Below, one piece after another: positions 47,968 to 59,224 of a DNA stretch of 64,000 bases (its first letter is position 1; every line of letters begins with the position of its first letter). The notes under the pieces are model-generated. The model did no database searches and was not told the DNA's origin. It worked only from the letters and a program-made list of their open reading frames with translations. Both the position numbers and the translations under genes were made by a program. Origin of the DNA: Elgaria multicarinata webbii (Eukaryota > Chordata > Lepidosauria > Squamata > Anguidae). The stretch lies in contig NC_086178.1 in assembly GCF_023053635.1 (NCBI RefSeq), positions 93,418,226 to 93,482,225 of the forward strand, read 5' to 3'.

Positions 47968-48332
47968 TCTCACTCTTGCGAACCAGGTCAATATAGAACT
48001 GCTTATATGGCTTTGATGGTCAAAGGCTGCAACCCTCAGTGAAAGCATTCAGCAAACACGTTCTAATCAAAGCCATTAGTTCCAAAGAAAAGTGGTTAGG
48101 ATTATGGTGAAAGGTGGGAGAGGTCAAGACTTATTCATCAACCAAACTGGAATAAACTGCTTATTTTCAATTGCTTAATTTTCCATTCACATATCTTTTA
48201 TTGATTTGATTTCAATATTTTGTTTTCAGCCATCTCTGGATTCTACTTGTGGGAGCATTACAGTGCCAATTTCTACCCAAAGTCATTTGGATCTGAATAC
48301 TGGGCATATGTAAGAAAGGAATGGCATAAGCC

Positions 48333-48462
48333 AGGCTTCCCGAACCTGGTGACCTCCAGATGTTTCAGACTATAACACCCAGCATTCCTGATCATTACCC
48401 ATTCTGGCTGGGGCTGATGGGAGTTAAAGTCCAAATCAACTGGAGGACGCCAGGCTAGCAGA
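48333..48462. mobile_element. Palindromic MITE, diverged relative of 28166-28298
   Basis: GCCAGGCTTCCCGAACCTGG and GACCTCCAGATGTTTCAGAC on the left; GGGCTGATGGGAGTTAAAGT and AACTGGAGGACGCCAGGCTA on the right. Confidence 0.75.
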
Positions 48463-48715
48463 AGCAATACCATAGGAGTGGATTCACACACTTACCACAG
48501 TTTCTCCTAGACAAGTTATCCTCCACATACAAGCACATTTGCGGGGGGATAATTTCACGTAGCGATACAACCACTCCACAGCTGTTTTTTCAATATTACT
48601 CTGCACATAGCTGGAAATTACCCCCTTGCATGTCTTTCTGTATACATGAAATAAGGTAACAAACCTATGAAAAGATAAAAAGAACCTCTATCTATGTGCA
48701 TTTCGCAGGCACTGA

Positions 48716-49176
48716 TTCGGTTCGCATGTCATCAACAACAACCCATGATTTGTTAACTGTGGGTTGCTGAAAATGAGACGCTGGTCACTGTACACCCGCC
48801 CTCTCCCGCTGTGAAAGACAACTGAGGGATGCTCTTTCCCTGGGTTGTTTATCACGGTGTCTGATGAGTTCAAACTCTGGGTTGTTTGTCCTCAAACAAG
48901 CCAGAATTCCAAGTTTGGACATCACAATAAAAAATCCAGAGATACAGCATCCCTGGGTTGTTTATAACAGCAGGAGCAGCCAGGAACCAGCACACTCTCG
49001 TTCACAGCTTCCCAGGGTTTAAACCCAATGTCCAAACCCAGAATTCTGGGTTGCCAATCACTCCTGCTGCGATAAATAACCTAGAGATGCTCTGACCTGG
49101 GTTTTGGATTGTGATGTTCAAACCCAGTATTCTGGGTTGTTTAAACCCTAGGTGGCTGTGATGTGTGAACCAGGCC
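48716..49176. mobile_element. MITE-like element with repeated CTGGGTTGTTT blocks
   Basis: The left end TCGGTTCGCATGTCATCAAC pairs loosely with the right end TGTGATGTGTGAACCAGGCC. Inside, CTGGGTTGTTTA(T/A) recurs several times in both orientations, and TTGTGATGTTCAAACCCAG mirrors CCAAGTTTGGACATCACAA. Edges approximate. Confidence 0.55.
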
Positions 49177-49461
49177 TCTATCACTGCCATATGCAGCAAA
49201 CAGTCTGTTGTAAGCAACCATCTGTATTAAGTGCGTGCAATGTAAGCAGCACCCCAGGCCTCATTTACTGGGTTGCTTTCAAAACCCCAGCCTGCGATAT
49301 CAGCAATCCACTTCCATCTAGAGCAAGGGGCTCTGTTTATTTAGCTGAAGTCCAGAGCCCATCTCCAAATTCCAACTTGACGTGCTACATAGCTGACCTT
49401 TACAAGAGATGGTCCCTAGCAGGTGCCAAGCTCTAATTATAGAAACTGCCCAGGATCTTAC

Positions 49462-49695
49462 TGTGGATGCATCTTGTAAAGGGAGCCGTCCACCCCCACT
49501 GTGGTCCGGAGGCGGCCCACTCCTTTATTGTCCCGCAGCTGGCAGAGGATGGCACCCAGCGTGGCAGCCACCAGGTTTGCAGAGCGGAACGAAACGATTG
49601 TGCACACGTGGTGGACAGCAATGCAGTCTTCGTGGGAGGGCTCGACCCCAAGACGCGTCAGTATCTCTTTGGCTTTCTGCAGACCCTCCTTGCTC
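49462..49695 (-). CDS. HK1: HK1 exon 9
   Basis: The exon is 234 nt. Encodes [60 protein letters not shown] and [15 protein letters not shown], the nucleotide-side region of the N-lobe. Acceptor TTTAG, donor GTAAGAT. Confidence 0.95.
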
Positions 49696-49789
49696 CTAAA
49701 AACAGGCGTTGCAAGATGGAAACATGTTAGGAAGACGTTCTAAACACTCACAATGGTGCAAGCCCTCCCCAACCTGTTGGTTTGTTTTT

Positions 49790-49912
49790 GGACTACAACT
49801 CCAGATGTTTTGGACTACAACTCCAGATGTTTTGGACTACAACTCCCAGGACTCCTGACTGGCTCGGACTGATAGGAGTTGGTCCAAAACATCTGATGAG
49901 CACCGGCTTGGG
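49790..49912. mobile_element. MITE with 24-bp tandem repeats
   Basis: TTTGGACTACAACTCCAGATG occurs in adjacent copies, then CTCCCAGGACTCCTGACTGG and the mirrored GATAGGAGTTGGTCCAAAAC. A rearranged relative of the 28166-28298 palindrome. Confidence 0.7.
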
Positions 49913-49914
49913 GA

Positions 49915-49969
<55 letters not shown>

Positions 49970-49970
49970 T
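49915..49970. repeat. (AAT)n microsatellite
   Basis: About eighteen AAT units, sitting at the 3' end of a minus-strand LINE and probably grown from its tail. Confidence 0.97.
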
Positions 49971-50385
49971 TCTTGCCCGCCTCTCCACTTGAATCGAGGT
50001 GGGGAACAACAGCGAATATAAAACACATAAAAACTGATTAAAAACATAGTATACATGATTAAAACATCCTAAAAACATTCTAAAATTCCACTGGATAGGC
50101 CTGCCGGAAGAGATCAGTCTTTATTGCTTTTTTAAATGCTAAAAGACTGTCAAGTTGACGAATCTCCTCCAGCAGGCCATTCCACAGTCTGAGAGCAGCA
50201 GGAGAGAAGGTCCCCTGGGTAATACCTGTCAGCCTAGTTTTGACTGACTGAAGTAGATTCTTCCCAGAGGACCTGAGTGTGCGGGGCGGATTGTACGGGG
50301 GAAGGCGATCCCACAGGTAGCCTGGACCCAAACCATATAGGGCTTTAAAGGCAATAACCAACACTTTATACTTCACCCAGAAAGC
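49970..50385 (-). mobile_element. L2-like LINE 3' region with ORF2 end
   Basis: The minus strand encodes KYKVLVIAFKALYGLGPGYL, WDRLPPYNPPRTLRSSGKNL and ALRLWNGLLEEIRQLDSLLA, the typical tail of an L2/CR1-group ORF2. It is followed by GGGCAAGAATATTATT and an ATT tail. One of the better preserved copies. Confidence 0.85.
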
Positions 50386-50744
50386 TGTGATAAGGTCACT
50401 ATTAGAGGGCATGCTCCTGGTGGTTCCACATGTACCAACGGCCAGACTGGAGTCCCCCAGGAGAAGAGCCTTTAGTGTGGTAGCCCCTTCACTTTGGAAC
50501 TCCCTGCCGCTGGAGGTCAGGCAGACACCAACACTGCTGCTTCTGGAGCCTCCTGCAAACAACTCTTTTCCAGGAAGCATTCCTCAAGTGACTAGCCACC
50601 ATTTTTACTGGTACGTTGAACAATTCTAATTTGCTGCTTCGATCTTTTGATCTTTTTACTGTTTTATTCCTACGTTCACTTCTCCAGAATCTATTTTAGA
50701 TATGGAGTAGTATATAAATATTGTAAATAAATAAATAAATAAGG
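50386..50744 (+). mobile_element. L2-like LINE 3' region, head-to-head with the previous one
   Basis: Decoded fragments include RRRAFSVVAPSLWNSLPLEV and RQTPTLLLLEP, then ATGGAGTAGTATATAAATAT and an AAATAAATAAAT tail. It meets the minus-strand copy at about 50385. Confidence 0.8.
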
Positions 50745-51367
50745 TAACACGATCCGATGGCAGTTACTCATTAAGGCTGGTTAAGGGGTAGTGTTGCAAG
50801 AGTCTGGGAATTGGTTACGACAGTGTGTCCAAGTAGTAAGTCATCAGGGTCATAGGAACACACAGTGCTGGCGGTGGGTGGGTGGCAGTAACAGCACTGG
50901 ATACTGGAGCCTAGAGAACACAATTACTTTACCAGACTTTCACAACTAAGATGTTTTAAATGCCACCGTGGTGGTGCTGGATGGTGGGTTCTCTACTACT
51001 GTCTGGTTTGCAATCAATGTAACCAATTAAGGGCACTATGTTTGACGGCTTTCTTTTAAATCAGGGGTTCACAACCTACAGCCATTTTCTCCACGGGTGC
51101 CCTGAACCCACCTGCACTGCTGAATTCTGCTTCTCTGCCATCTGTACTCTCCACTCCCTCCCTGAGAGCTCGTTGTACAGATTGCTCTTTCCTCATCACT
51201 GCTGGCAGCGAGGAAAGAGCAGCCTATATCAAGATTGCTGCAAGTACATGCGGCCCCCAACCTCTGAGGACATGTGGTCCTCAAGGCCGAAAAGGTTCTG
51301 CACTCCTGTTTTAAAAAGACTACGTAGTCAGGGTGAAACACCAGAAAAATGTGAGGTCGAAGGATGC

Positions 51368-51484
51368 AGCTGCTGAAGCCACGGTTAGGACGCGAACCCT
51401 TTTGCAGCAAATGGTTAGTGAACGTGTTTAAACCGTGGTTATTTGTTTAGCTCAAAATGCTTAGCATGTCATCTGAACAGGATC
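51368..51484. mobile_element. Partial MITE (CTGTTCAG family)
   Basis: CGCGAACCCTTTTGCAGCAA, ATGGTTAGTGAACGTGTTTA and CTTAGCATGTCATCTGAACA match the right two-thirds of the copy at 63321-63521. Confidence 0.75.
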
Positions 51485-51947
51485 ATGGTTTGTTTGTTAC
51501 ATTCACATCCTGCCTTTCGACTAAATGGTATAGCCTAGAGGAAATTAACTCTACCACTGTTTTCATTAGTGAGAACCGTGAGCAAAAACAAGGGTAACCC
51601 TGGAGTATTACACAGAGACAGTGGCTGCATTTGGACATAATGTGAAGTCAGGAAGAGAATTCCCTGTTATGATGGATGGCTAGCACACGGCCATGCTGAG
51701 TGCCATCAGCACTTGCTGGATATGGTGTGAGATTAAATCAGGGATCAGTGACACAGCTCTTTACTGCATGCCTTCCACTGCTTTGTGAATCTTTGTTTTA
51801 GGGTTGGATTTCTAATTTGATTTTAAGTGATCGGAGACTGTGCAGCCACCCCTGCTGTTTGACTTGAGCACATCAAGCGAAACTGGGGATAGGGTGGGGC
51901 GGCTCCACATTAGCACAGCCCTACCCTGCAGTTAAGACCATCTCCTC

Positions 51948-52407
51948 AGGAGACAAAAGAATTGATAACGAATTTGTTAACAGCTGCAAGATTAATGATA
52001 TCCAGGAACTGGAAGGTTCAAGGGGATTATCATATAGAAGATTGGTACAAAGAAATATGGGATATCGCTATTAATGATAAATTAACATCTAACATGAGGG
52101 TCAGAAGAGGAATGATAAAAACAAATGATTTTGAAGAAATATGGAAAGTTTTTAGATTTTGTAGTATTAAAGGGGAGAGGGAAAACACCTCCAGAGGAAG
52201 TAATAAGATTTTGGAAATTTGAATAAGATCTCGTGGTTGGGGGAGCACATTAATGTTAATCATTGATTATATTAAATGGAATTAAGTTAAAATACATGTT
52301 TATTAAATTGTTTACTTTATATTACTGTGTATTAAGGGGTAGTGTTTTATACTGTATTGTTTCTATTGTTTGGAAGTTTAGAAAATAAAAAAAATATTTT
52401 TTAAAAA
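51948..52407 (+). mobile_element. L1 LINE, 5'-truncated, with 14-bp target duplication
   Basis: Encodes the last part of L1 ORF2, with AARLMISRNWKVQGDYHIED and WYKEIWDIAINDKLT, like the mammalian ARLLIARNWK..EEW..KLWE..EMDKLT. It then has a 3' untranslated end and an A/T-rich AAAATAAAAAAAATATT tail. The direct repeat AAGACCATCTCCTC (51934-51947 and 52408-52421) is perfect. The ORF end is still open. Confidence 0.9.
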
Positions 52408-53200
52408 AAGACCATCTCCTCGGCCACAAGAATATTTCCTTTTCCCGAAAATCAATTAAGTTTAGGCAGAAAATTGTGTTATTTTCACTGGAAAATTCAT
52501 TTAAGGGAGTTTGCCGCCACGGCTAAAATATCCTTGTAGCACAGTTTCTGTGAGCATGCAGTAGTGAGCATGCAGTAAGGGCCAAAGAAAGGTAAAGATG
52601 GCTATAACAATATGCACTTCAAAGTTACTGTGTTGCACCTAGTAAAAATAATTACTGTAGAAGCAACCAGACTAGAATGCAAAGTAAGGAGAAAAGACTT
52701 TGGTAAATGTAGGCTCAAAGTATAAACCGGTGAACAAGCATAACTGGAGTCTGTGGCCCATTTCAGAGTTACTGTGGAAGTATTATCTGAGGAGGGGGCA
52801 AAATACAATGATTGAGCCATGTATAGCCCCCAGTCCATCTCAGCATGGCCCCCTGAACTCCTTAAACTTCTTAAAAAGTACTGCAGAATAAATGCAGCAT
52901 AATCAGCCTCCTGGAATTCAGAATCTTGCAGTTCATAGAAATGTCGTGCAGATTATATGCAAGTAAAATCCGCAGATTATCTGATTCTCTTCAACTGCGA
53001 TTGATCTCTGATGACTTTTGGAAGCTGGAAAAGGGTTTGCACTGCCTATTAACTTAACCAAGTTGGAAAAAACGCAGTATTTTTAAAAGCCCATCCAGGA
53101 ATTGTTCTCGGAACCCAACTGTAGTAGGCCTTCCATGCTCCTAATCACCACAAATTTATGCCAACTTGGAAGCCTGGGAAAAGCTTCAAAAAGTACTTAC

Positions 53201-53356
53201 TTCTCTATGGCGGAAACGTGTTTAGTGTCTAATTTTCCTTTGGTTAAAAGTTCAGGAGTGATTCGCCCCTCAAAAAGTAGACCTTCTTTGGCCATTTTAA
53301 CAAGGATAAGCCTGACAAGTTCACCCATATACATGCCGCTGACCATCTTCTCAAAC
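53201..53356 (-). CDS. HK1: HK1 exon 8
   Basis: The exon is 156 nt. Encodes [40 protein letters not shown] and [21 protein letters not shown] is the N-lobe counterpart of the glucose-side helix. Acceptor TTTTCAG, donor GTAAGT. Confidence 0.95.
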
Positions 53357-53837
53357 CTGAAAAGAAAACATCACAAAAACTGGGTTCAGGCATTCTCATG
53401 ATTCATTTACAAAGGTGTAGCACAATCCTACATACATTGACTCTTAATTCCCAGCAAGTGTCCGTAAGTTTGCAACCTCAGGCTCAAATCCTTACTCGGC
53501 CATAAAGCTTACTGCATGGGCCTGAGTAAGTGGTTTTTCCCTCTACCTGAGAGGATAAAATGAGGTACGACTGATGGGTGGAATCCAGAGAGCCCCTTGT
53601 GCAGAGGAAAGGCACTCCACTTAATCAGGGAGGAGGGGTCCCCAATTTCCTCCGATTCCCCCTGCCATTGCAGCCCCATCCCATGCCACTCCTCTCCCCC
53701 GCCCATTCTGGAATGACTCACAACTCTCCAAAGCAGCTCTGGAGGGAGCACAGCAGACAGTAGCAGGAAGGAAGCAGAAAAGCCCTGTTGTACAAGTATC
53801 ACTCTGCTCATGGGTCTGTGGATCCAGGCCATACCAG

Positions 53838-54090
53838 GGGTGGGCAACCTCAGGCAGTCTAGGAGCCATTTTCTACCCCTTTACCTCTTATGGGCCACAC
53901 TATTGCCATGGCAGTGACGGGAAATAAATATCGACTTGAAAACAAGCTAAATTTGACCTTAGTAAGCCTCCGTAGCAGTTTGCCACTGAATATTGGCAGC
54001 AAACAGCCAATTCCCCAACCCCTGATTGTTGGGGGGTGATGGAGACTGCATGCAGCATATGGGACAGGTGTTCCCCACCTCTAATCTACA
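53838..54090. mobile_element. MITE (GGGTGGGCAACC family)
   Basis: Left AGGGGTGGGCAACCTCAGGC and right CAGGTGTTCCCCACCTCT are imperfect inverted ends. The middle includes GGGCCACACTATTGCC and an inverted CCCCTGATTGTTGGGGG. Confidence 0.6.
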
Positions 54091-54589
54091 CCATGAGCCT
54101 TCATATAACCTGCACCTATCCTATACCATGAGCCAAGTATAAAAACAAGAGAAAACTTAATCCAGATATTTTCTAAATTCTCTCTAGAGCACTGTAAAGA
54201 TTCTGGCTGTATATGAAAACTTCCTGCTGCAGCTAACAGGACAGACCAACAGTGCAAAAGGGATGGCGATTTGGAACACAACTCAATTAAAGAAAATCTC
54301 AAATCGATTAACCAAAAGAGTGGTGACTGATCAATTAAACCTGCATAAATGTGCATTTGACTATAACCATAATTTCAAAAACGTATTTAGTGTTTTCTCT
54401 GATGGTGAGTGTGCATAACAGCCGCCATCTTAGAAGAGGCATTGCTTCCTGCGCAAGAGTGAAAGGGAACGCCTAGAATGACGTCTATCCTCTGCAGTTT
54501 TCATAAGTATTTATACAAAAGTGATGATTTTATTCTATTTTTTATAAAGAGCTGTCAAGTAAACAGATTTTGAATTGATCATCTGTTGA

Positions 54590-55145
54590 CCGGGGCTGGT
54601 TACAGGGAGCATACAACTCCCCTGTTAAAACAGCTCCACTGTTTCCAAGCACAATTCAAAGTGCTGGTTATGACCTATAAAGCCCTATACGGCTCCAGTC
54701 TATGTTATCTGAAAGACAGTATTCTCCCTTACGAGCCTGCCCATGCTTTAAGATCCTCAGGGGACGCCCTTCTCTCAGTCCCACAACATCACAGGCACGT
54801 CTGGTGGCAACGCAGGAGAGGGCCTTCTCGGTGGTTGCTCTAGTGCTCTGGAACTCTCTTCCCAGGGAAGCTAGACCAGCTCCCTCCCTGATGTGCTTTC
54901 GGAGGCAGGCAAAAACTTTCTCGTTCCAGCAGGGCTTTGGAAAATAATCTTGACTTCTGTTTATGCCAAGGACTTTTAAAATTGTCATGTATTTTAAATG
55001 TTTAAATGTTTTAATATTGGAACATATTTAATATATTTTTAACTTTTGTATATTTCTATTCATAGGTTTTAAATGTATATGTTTAAAATGTTGCAATGCC
55101 GCCTTGAAGCCATTGGGCAAAAGGCAGGAAACAAATAATAATAAT
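54590..55145 (+). mobile_element. L2-like LINE 3' region with ORF2 end
   Basis: Encodes QLHCFQAQFKVLVMTYKALY, PYEPAHALRSSGDALL and, in another frame, ERAFSVVALVLWNSLPREAR. It ends TGCCGCCTTGAAGCCATTGG and GGCAAAAGGCAGGAAACAAA. Related to 49970-50385. Confidence 0.8.
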
Positions 55146-55229
55146 AAACAATAACTTAATCAATTAAGCAATTAATTAACTAACATAGGTGGTTCAAGGA
55201 AACGGGGACAATATGATCTAGAAGACAGT

Positions 55230-55612
55230 GGCCCAGTTTGGACAATTATATTTCAGCTTATTAAGCCAAGAAATTATGAGCCTGTTGTTCACACATGCAG
55301 CCCCATCACTCCTCCCTTTGCACAAATTAAACAGGAAATATCTAATTCATCACGCTTTTCCATTTACTTAACGAGGAAACTATGGTTATCAGGCTCCAGA
55401 ACAAATCAGGATCTTTTAAGACCCTAGCTTGTTCCAGACTTCGTAACTATAGTTTCCTGATTAGCATGAAATGGGAAACTATGGTTAATTAGATATTTCC
55501 TGGTTTAATTTTGGCTTACACCATGGATGGACTAAATGAGCTGTATGTGTGAGCAAAGGGTTCATGCATATTTCAGCTTAATAAGCCAAGATATAGTTGT
55601 CCAAAAGGAGCC
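55230..55612. mobile_element. 383-bp palindromic MITE
   Basis: CAGTTTGGACAATTATATTT and CAGCTTATTAAGCCAAGA at the left mirror TTTCAGCTTAATAAGCCAAG and ATATAGTTGTCCAAAAGGAG at the right. Inside, ATTAAACAGGAAATATCTAA mirrors TTAGATATTTCCTGGTTTAA, and AGGAAACTATGGTTATCAGG mirrors TAACTATAGTTTCCTGATTA. Confidence 0.82.
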
Positions 55613-55695
55613 AGGGTTAAAGTATAACAGATCAAAGGAACCGTTTTAGACTGGACTACTTATAGACAGTATGGACAGTAACATAATGTCAATTA

Positions 55696-55881
<186 letters not shown>

Positions 55882-55976
55882 TTAAAAGATGGGAGTGGGA
55901 TTTATCAACAGACTTATACCAAAACAAAACAAAATCCAATATCCAATATGCTCAGCAAAGGAATCAAATGTAATAC

Positions 55977-56076
55977 CAATTATCAAGCCAACTTCGCAAC
56001 GTTGGTCATCAAATCCACAGGTCATCATTGTCCCTACGGTGTCATTGACAACTGCCATAATGTCTGCATCGTAATC
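55977..56076 (-). CDS. HK1: HK1 exon 6
   Basis: The exon is 100 nt. Encodes [20 protein letters not shown] and [20 protein letters not shown] keeps the Asp of the N-lobe (human Asp209), although the N-lobe of HK1 is thought to be regulatory rather than catalytic. Donor GTATTA is weaker than the others. Confidence 0.95.
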
Positions 56077-56326
56077 CTTTAAAATGAAATGGAATATTTC
56101 TTATATCAGACAATTTTATTAACACATTTTAATTCACATATTCCATTTGTCAGCGTGACATAACATCTCAGTAAATACTATTTACCAGGCATGATTTTTA
56201 GATCAGCTCCCAGATCAAGTTTTCCTATTTTTCCTTATTACTGCAATGGGTCTTGATCTGTGAGTCTTCCAGTTATTTCTTCTCCAAAAAAAAATCAGAC
56301 CCTCTCAATTGGTGACTGAGTGCAAG

Positions 56327-56500
56327 CAGTGGAGGGTGGTGGCTCCTAGGTCAGTGGAGGTGGACTTCAGTAAGAACCATTCAGAACTCTAAAGGAGCAA
56401 TCTAAGCTTGGATAGCTCCTTTAGAGTTCCGAATGGTTCTGAATGAAATCTGGAAGGGATTCACCACCCCCACTGACCTCAGAGCCACCAGCTTCCACTG
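56327..56500. mobile_element. 174-bp palindromic MITE
   Basis: CAGTGGAGGGTGGTGGCTCC and AACCATTCAGAACTCTAAAG on the left mirror CTTTAGAGTTCCGAATGGTT and AGCCACCAGCTTCCACTG on the right, with the centre near AAGCTT. A one-armed relative lies at 25505-25620. Confidence 0.82.
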
Positions 56501-56734
56501 AGTAGAGTCTGGGTCACTTCTAGGGATGTGTGCACAAGCAAATCTTGAGTTCAGCAAAGTTCTCCAAATTCCACCTAAAAGCTTTGCTTTCCCCCCCTTT
56601 ACGCAAGAAAAATTGTGCATATTCCCATGCATGTTTTTCCGAATTAACACATTAATTGTACACATATTTGAAATGTGCGTATTCTTCTCCTACTGTTTAC
56701 AGTGTGTTTATGGCCATTTTTCGCTATGCAGTGC

Positions 56735-56845
56735 TACCTTAGTTTGCATTCCGATGCACAATGACTTGGGAGTAAGTCCCATTCAATGGGGGACCCAAAT
56801 GGATTTACCTCCAAGTAAACATGCATGCATTATAGGATTCACAAG
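56735..56845. mobile_element. Miniature transposon (GCAATCCTATGC family)
   Basis: TTTGCATTCCGATGCACAAT, GGGAGTAAGTCCCATTCAAT and CCTCCAAGTAAACATGCATG are the family blocks. Confidence 0.55.
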
Positions 56846-57128
56846 TCTACTTTGTCTGAGAGTGGATTGTTTTACTCAAAGGCATCTGTGCACATTTGAA
56901 TGTTCTTTAACAGGTAGGTATACTTGGCATATAACATTCCCTGGTAGAAGGCCTGTACAGCCCCAAACACACTGGAGCTCTCAGTCTGAGCATTATTATT
57001 TTTGGCTCGTCCTTTTGCTGGGAGTGAAAATGCCATGAAATCAGCTAGCATCTAATCATCCTAGTCTGATGCAGGCGAGGATCCGTAAAACACTTTAATG
57101 TCTCACAAGTGACAAATCATCCAGTTCA

Positions 57129-57269
<141 letters not shown>

Positions 57270-57689
57270 CTAGCAAAATGAAACAATCAAAATACTACCC
57301 ACAGTAAATAATATCCCATGTTCCCTTCAGCCAGGATTCACGGTTTCAGTTTCCTTTCCCAAAATTAGCTAAGAACTACTTCTCATGTGTGGTGGCGCTG
57401 CCGAATTTCCAAAGTGCGAACTTGCCCACGTCCAGATGGAGGAAGTTAAATGGGCGAAGCAGTCACAAACACACCCCACATTGCTCACATTTGCTGCAGT
57501 GACAGCTCTCCTTTTCAGAGTTGCCACAATCATCGAATCCGTTTTATTTGTCTGTGTGACAAAGGCTGTTACATCCACCACAACAAAACAAGGTGTCGAC
57601 AGGGCAGCCTAAATTCTTACAAACTCAGAGAGAGAGAATTCATATGAAAGAACTAAACTGAGAAAAGGCTGAGATTTACACTGGTGGAA

Positions 57690-58330
57690 AAAAGACCCCA
57701 GTAGCAATGATAACTAGAAATTATAGCAGGTGGTCTTCTCTGCAATCTACGCCTGATTTCTTTAGAAAATTGTGGCAGATTTTTTGAGCTGCTGCAGCAA
57801 AAGTTGCAACGTTGATTGTAATCGCATTACTATAATCTGCTAACAGATCACAACCCGTTCTTGCTCTCAGAAGATCTCCCAGAAAACAATCCCTAATCTC
57901 TTTATACAAGGAGCAGCGTATCAAGTAATGCACTACATCTTCCACTTCCCCCGCACCACAAATACATGTCTGTCGCGCGTAGGGAATTCCTTTAAACTCC
58001 CCCTACAGATAAGTTGAAGGCATTGTTTGGAAATGGAGGGCAGTAACGCCTTTTCTGAGAGCAAAGAAAGTCAGGTCTTGAAAATACTGAGGTCTGTATT
58101 GTTCTCTCTCAACATGGCTAAACCATGGGGGAAAGACATGCAGCTGGCTGGCAAGTACTTTTTTATAAAAATCTGCTGCTAAAATTCTATTTCTGATAAA
58201 AAATATATATCCTTGCCAGCCAGAAGCATCTGAGCATCCTCTAAACAAGAATGCAACAATGTCAACCAATTGCAAGCCCAACCACTTTCTGCGAGCTGTT
58301 CAGTGAAACACGGTTTCACCAAACTGCTTT
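57690..58330 (-). mobile_element. LINE ORF2 C-terminal fragment with CxC..H..C knuckle
   Basis: The minus strand reads FKGIPYARQTCICGAGEVED, then VVHYLIRCSLYKEIRDCFLG and CHNFLKKSG. The CICG...HYLIRC spacing is the zinc-knuckle typical of the end of many LINE ORF2 proteins. Upstream blocks (HVFPPWFSHVEREQYRPQ, KGVTALHFQTMPSTY) belong to the same decayed frame. Group not identified. Confidence 0.65.
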
Positions 58331-58618
58331 CCTCAAAACACATCGGTCTTTAAAGTATGGTTGCCTTGTGAATTCCTGCCTTAAGAGAATCAACTTTCAA
58401 TCTTAGTAAAGGAGAAAGCACCCCAGGGAGGAGCGCCAGCAGTTTCTCACAATGACCGAACTACATCAATTACGCTTGAATGGGCATGCATGTATTTCAC
58501 CTCAAGGGAAGGATTTATATAGGTCTCCCACAACTACAACATTGCATGTGCCCAGATGATCCAATGGAAGATGGTTTTGAGTCAACTGTGCATTTTTGTT
58601 TGCTTGTCTTTGACAACT

Positions 58619-58757
58619 CAGGAACATAGGAAGCTGCCTTATACTGAGATCAGCCCCTTGGTCTATCTAGTTCAGTATTGCCGACACTGACTGGCAGCAG
58701 CTCTCCAGGGTTTCAGGCAGGAATCCTTCCTAGCCCTACCAGTAGATACTGGAGATT
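58619..58757 (-). mobile_element. tRNA-derived SINE body
   Basis: AGGAACATAGGAAGCTGCCT, TTGGTCTATCTAGTTCAGTA, GACTGGCAGCAGCTCTCCAG and GGTTTCAGGCAGGAATCCTT, the same element as 29534-29694 without its tRNA head. Confidence 0.75.
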
Positions 58758-59019
58758 GGATATACTAATCACAGGGTGACCCATTTCATCCATCACGGCA
58801 AAAATGTATGTATGCATTTGTTTTGTTACATTTATATCCTGCCTTTTCCTCCAAGGTGCTGCTTCAGAGGAAGAAATGCTGTTCCACCAAGGGTGAGCTA
58901 TTCCACCTGCTCCCCATACACACACACACCTGGAGACTTTAAAAGCAAGTCTGGAGCTGAAGTTTGGGAGGTGCTGCTTCAAGAGGGGAAACATTCCAAC
59001 CATTATTTTTTTCCCTTAT

Positions 59020-59214
59020 CTGCTCTGTTTTGCTGTAAATTTGTATTTAGTATACTTTTGAATATTATTGTGATATTGTTGATTAGTATTGTTGCGCAGT
59101 AATTTTTTGTTTGTTGATTAGTATACTGTTAAATATTGTTGTAGTTTTAATTTTTGTAAACCGCCCAGAGAGCTTTGGCTATTGGGCGGTATAAAAATGC
59201 AATAAATGAAATGA
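59020..59214 (+). mobile_element. L2-like LINE 3' end
   Basis: TTTGTAAACCGCCCAGAGAG, GGCTATTGGGCGGTATAAAA and ATGCAATAAATGAAATGA: the best preserved terminus of this family in the window. Confidence 0.85.
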
Positions 59215-59224
59215 AGGACCCCAA

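Larger units (their letters stand above)
46864..49461 (-). other. HK1: HK1 intron 9
   Basis: Non-coding. Contains an (AAC)n run near 46905, a LINE-like fragment (46925-47340), palindromic MITEs (47465-47550, 47714-47967, 48333-48462) and a longer MITE-like block (48716-49176). Nothing recognised in 47970-48320. Confidence 0.85.
49696..53200 (-). other. HK1: HK1 intron 8
   Basis: Non-coding. Contains a MITE with local repeats (49790-49912), an AAT microsatellite, two head-to-head L2-like LINE ends (49970-50385 and 50386-50744), a degraded MITE (51060-51310), a partial CTGTTCAG-family MITE (51368-51484) and a truncated L1 (51948-52407). Nothing is named in 52420-53190. Confidence 0.85.

Noticed and set aside
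49793-50078. Open frames with long Tyr, Leu or Ile runs
   Set aside because: All three come from the AAT microsatellite read in different frames.
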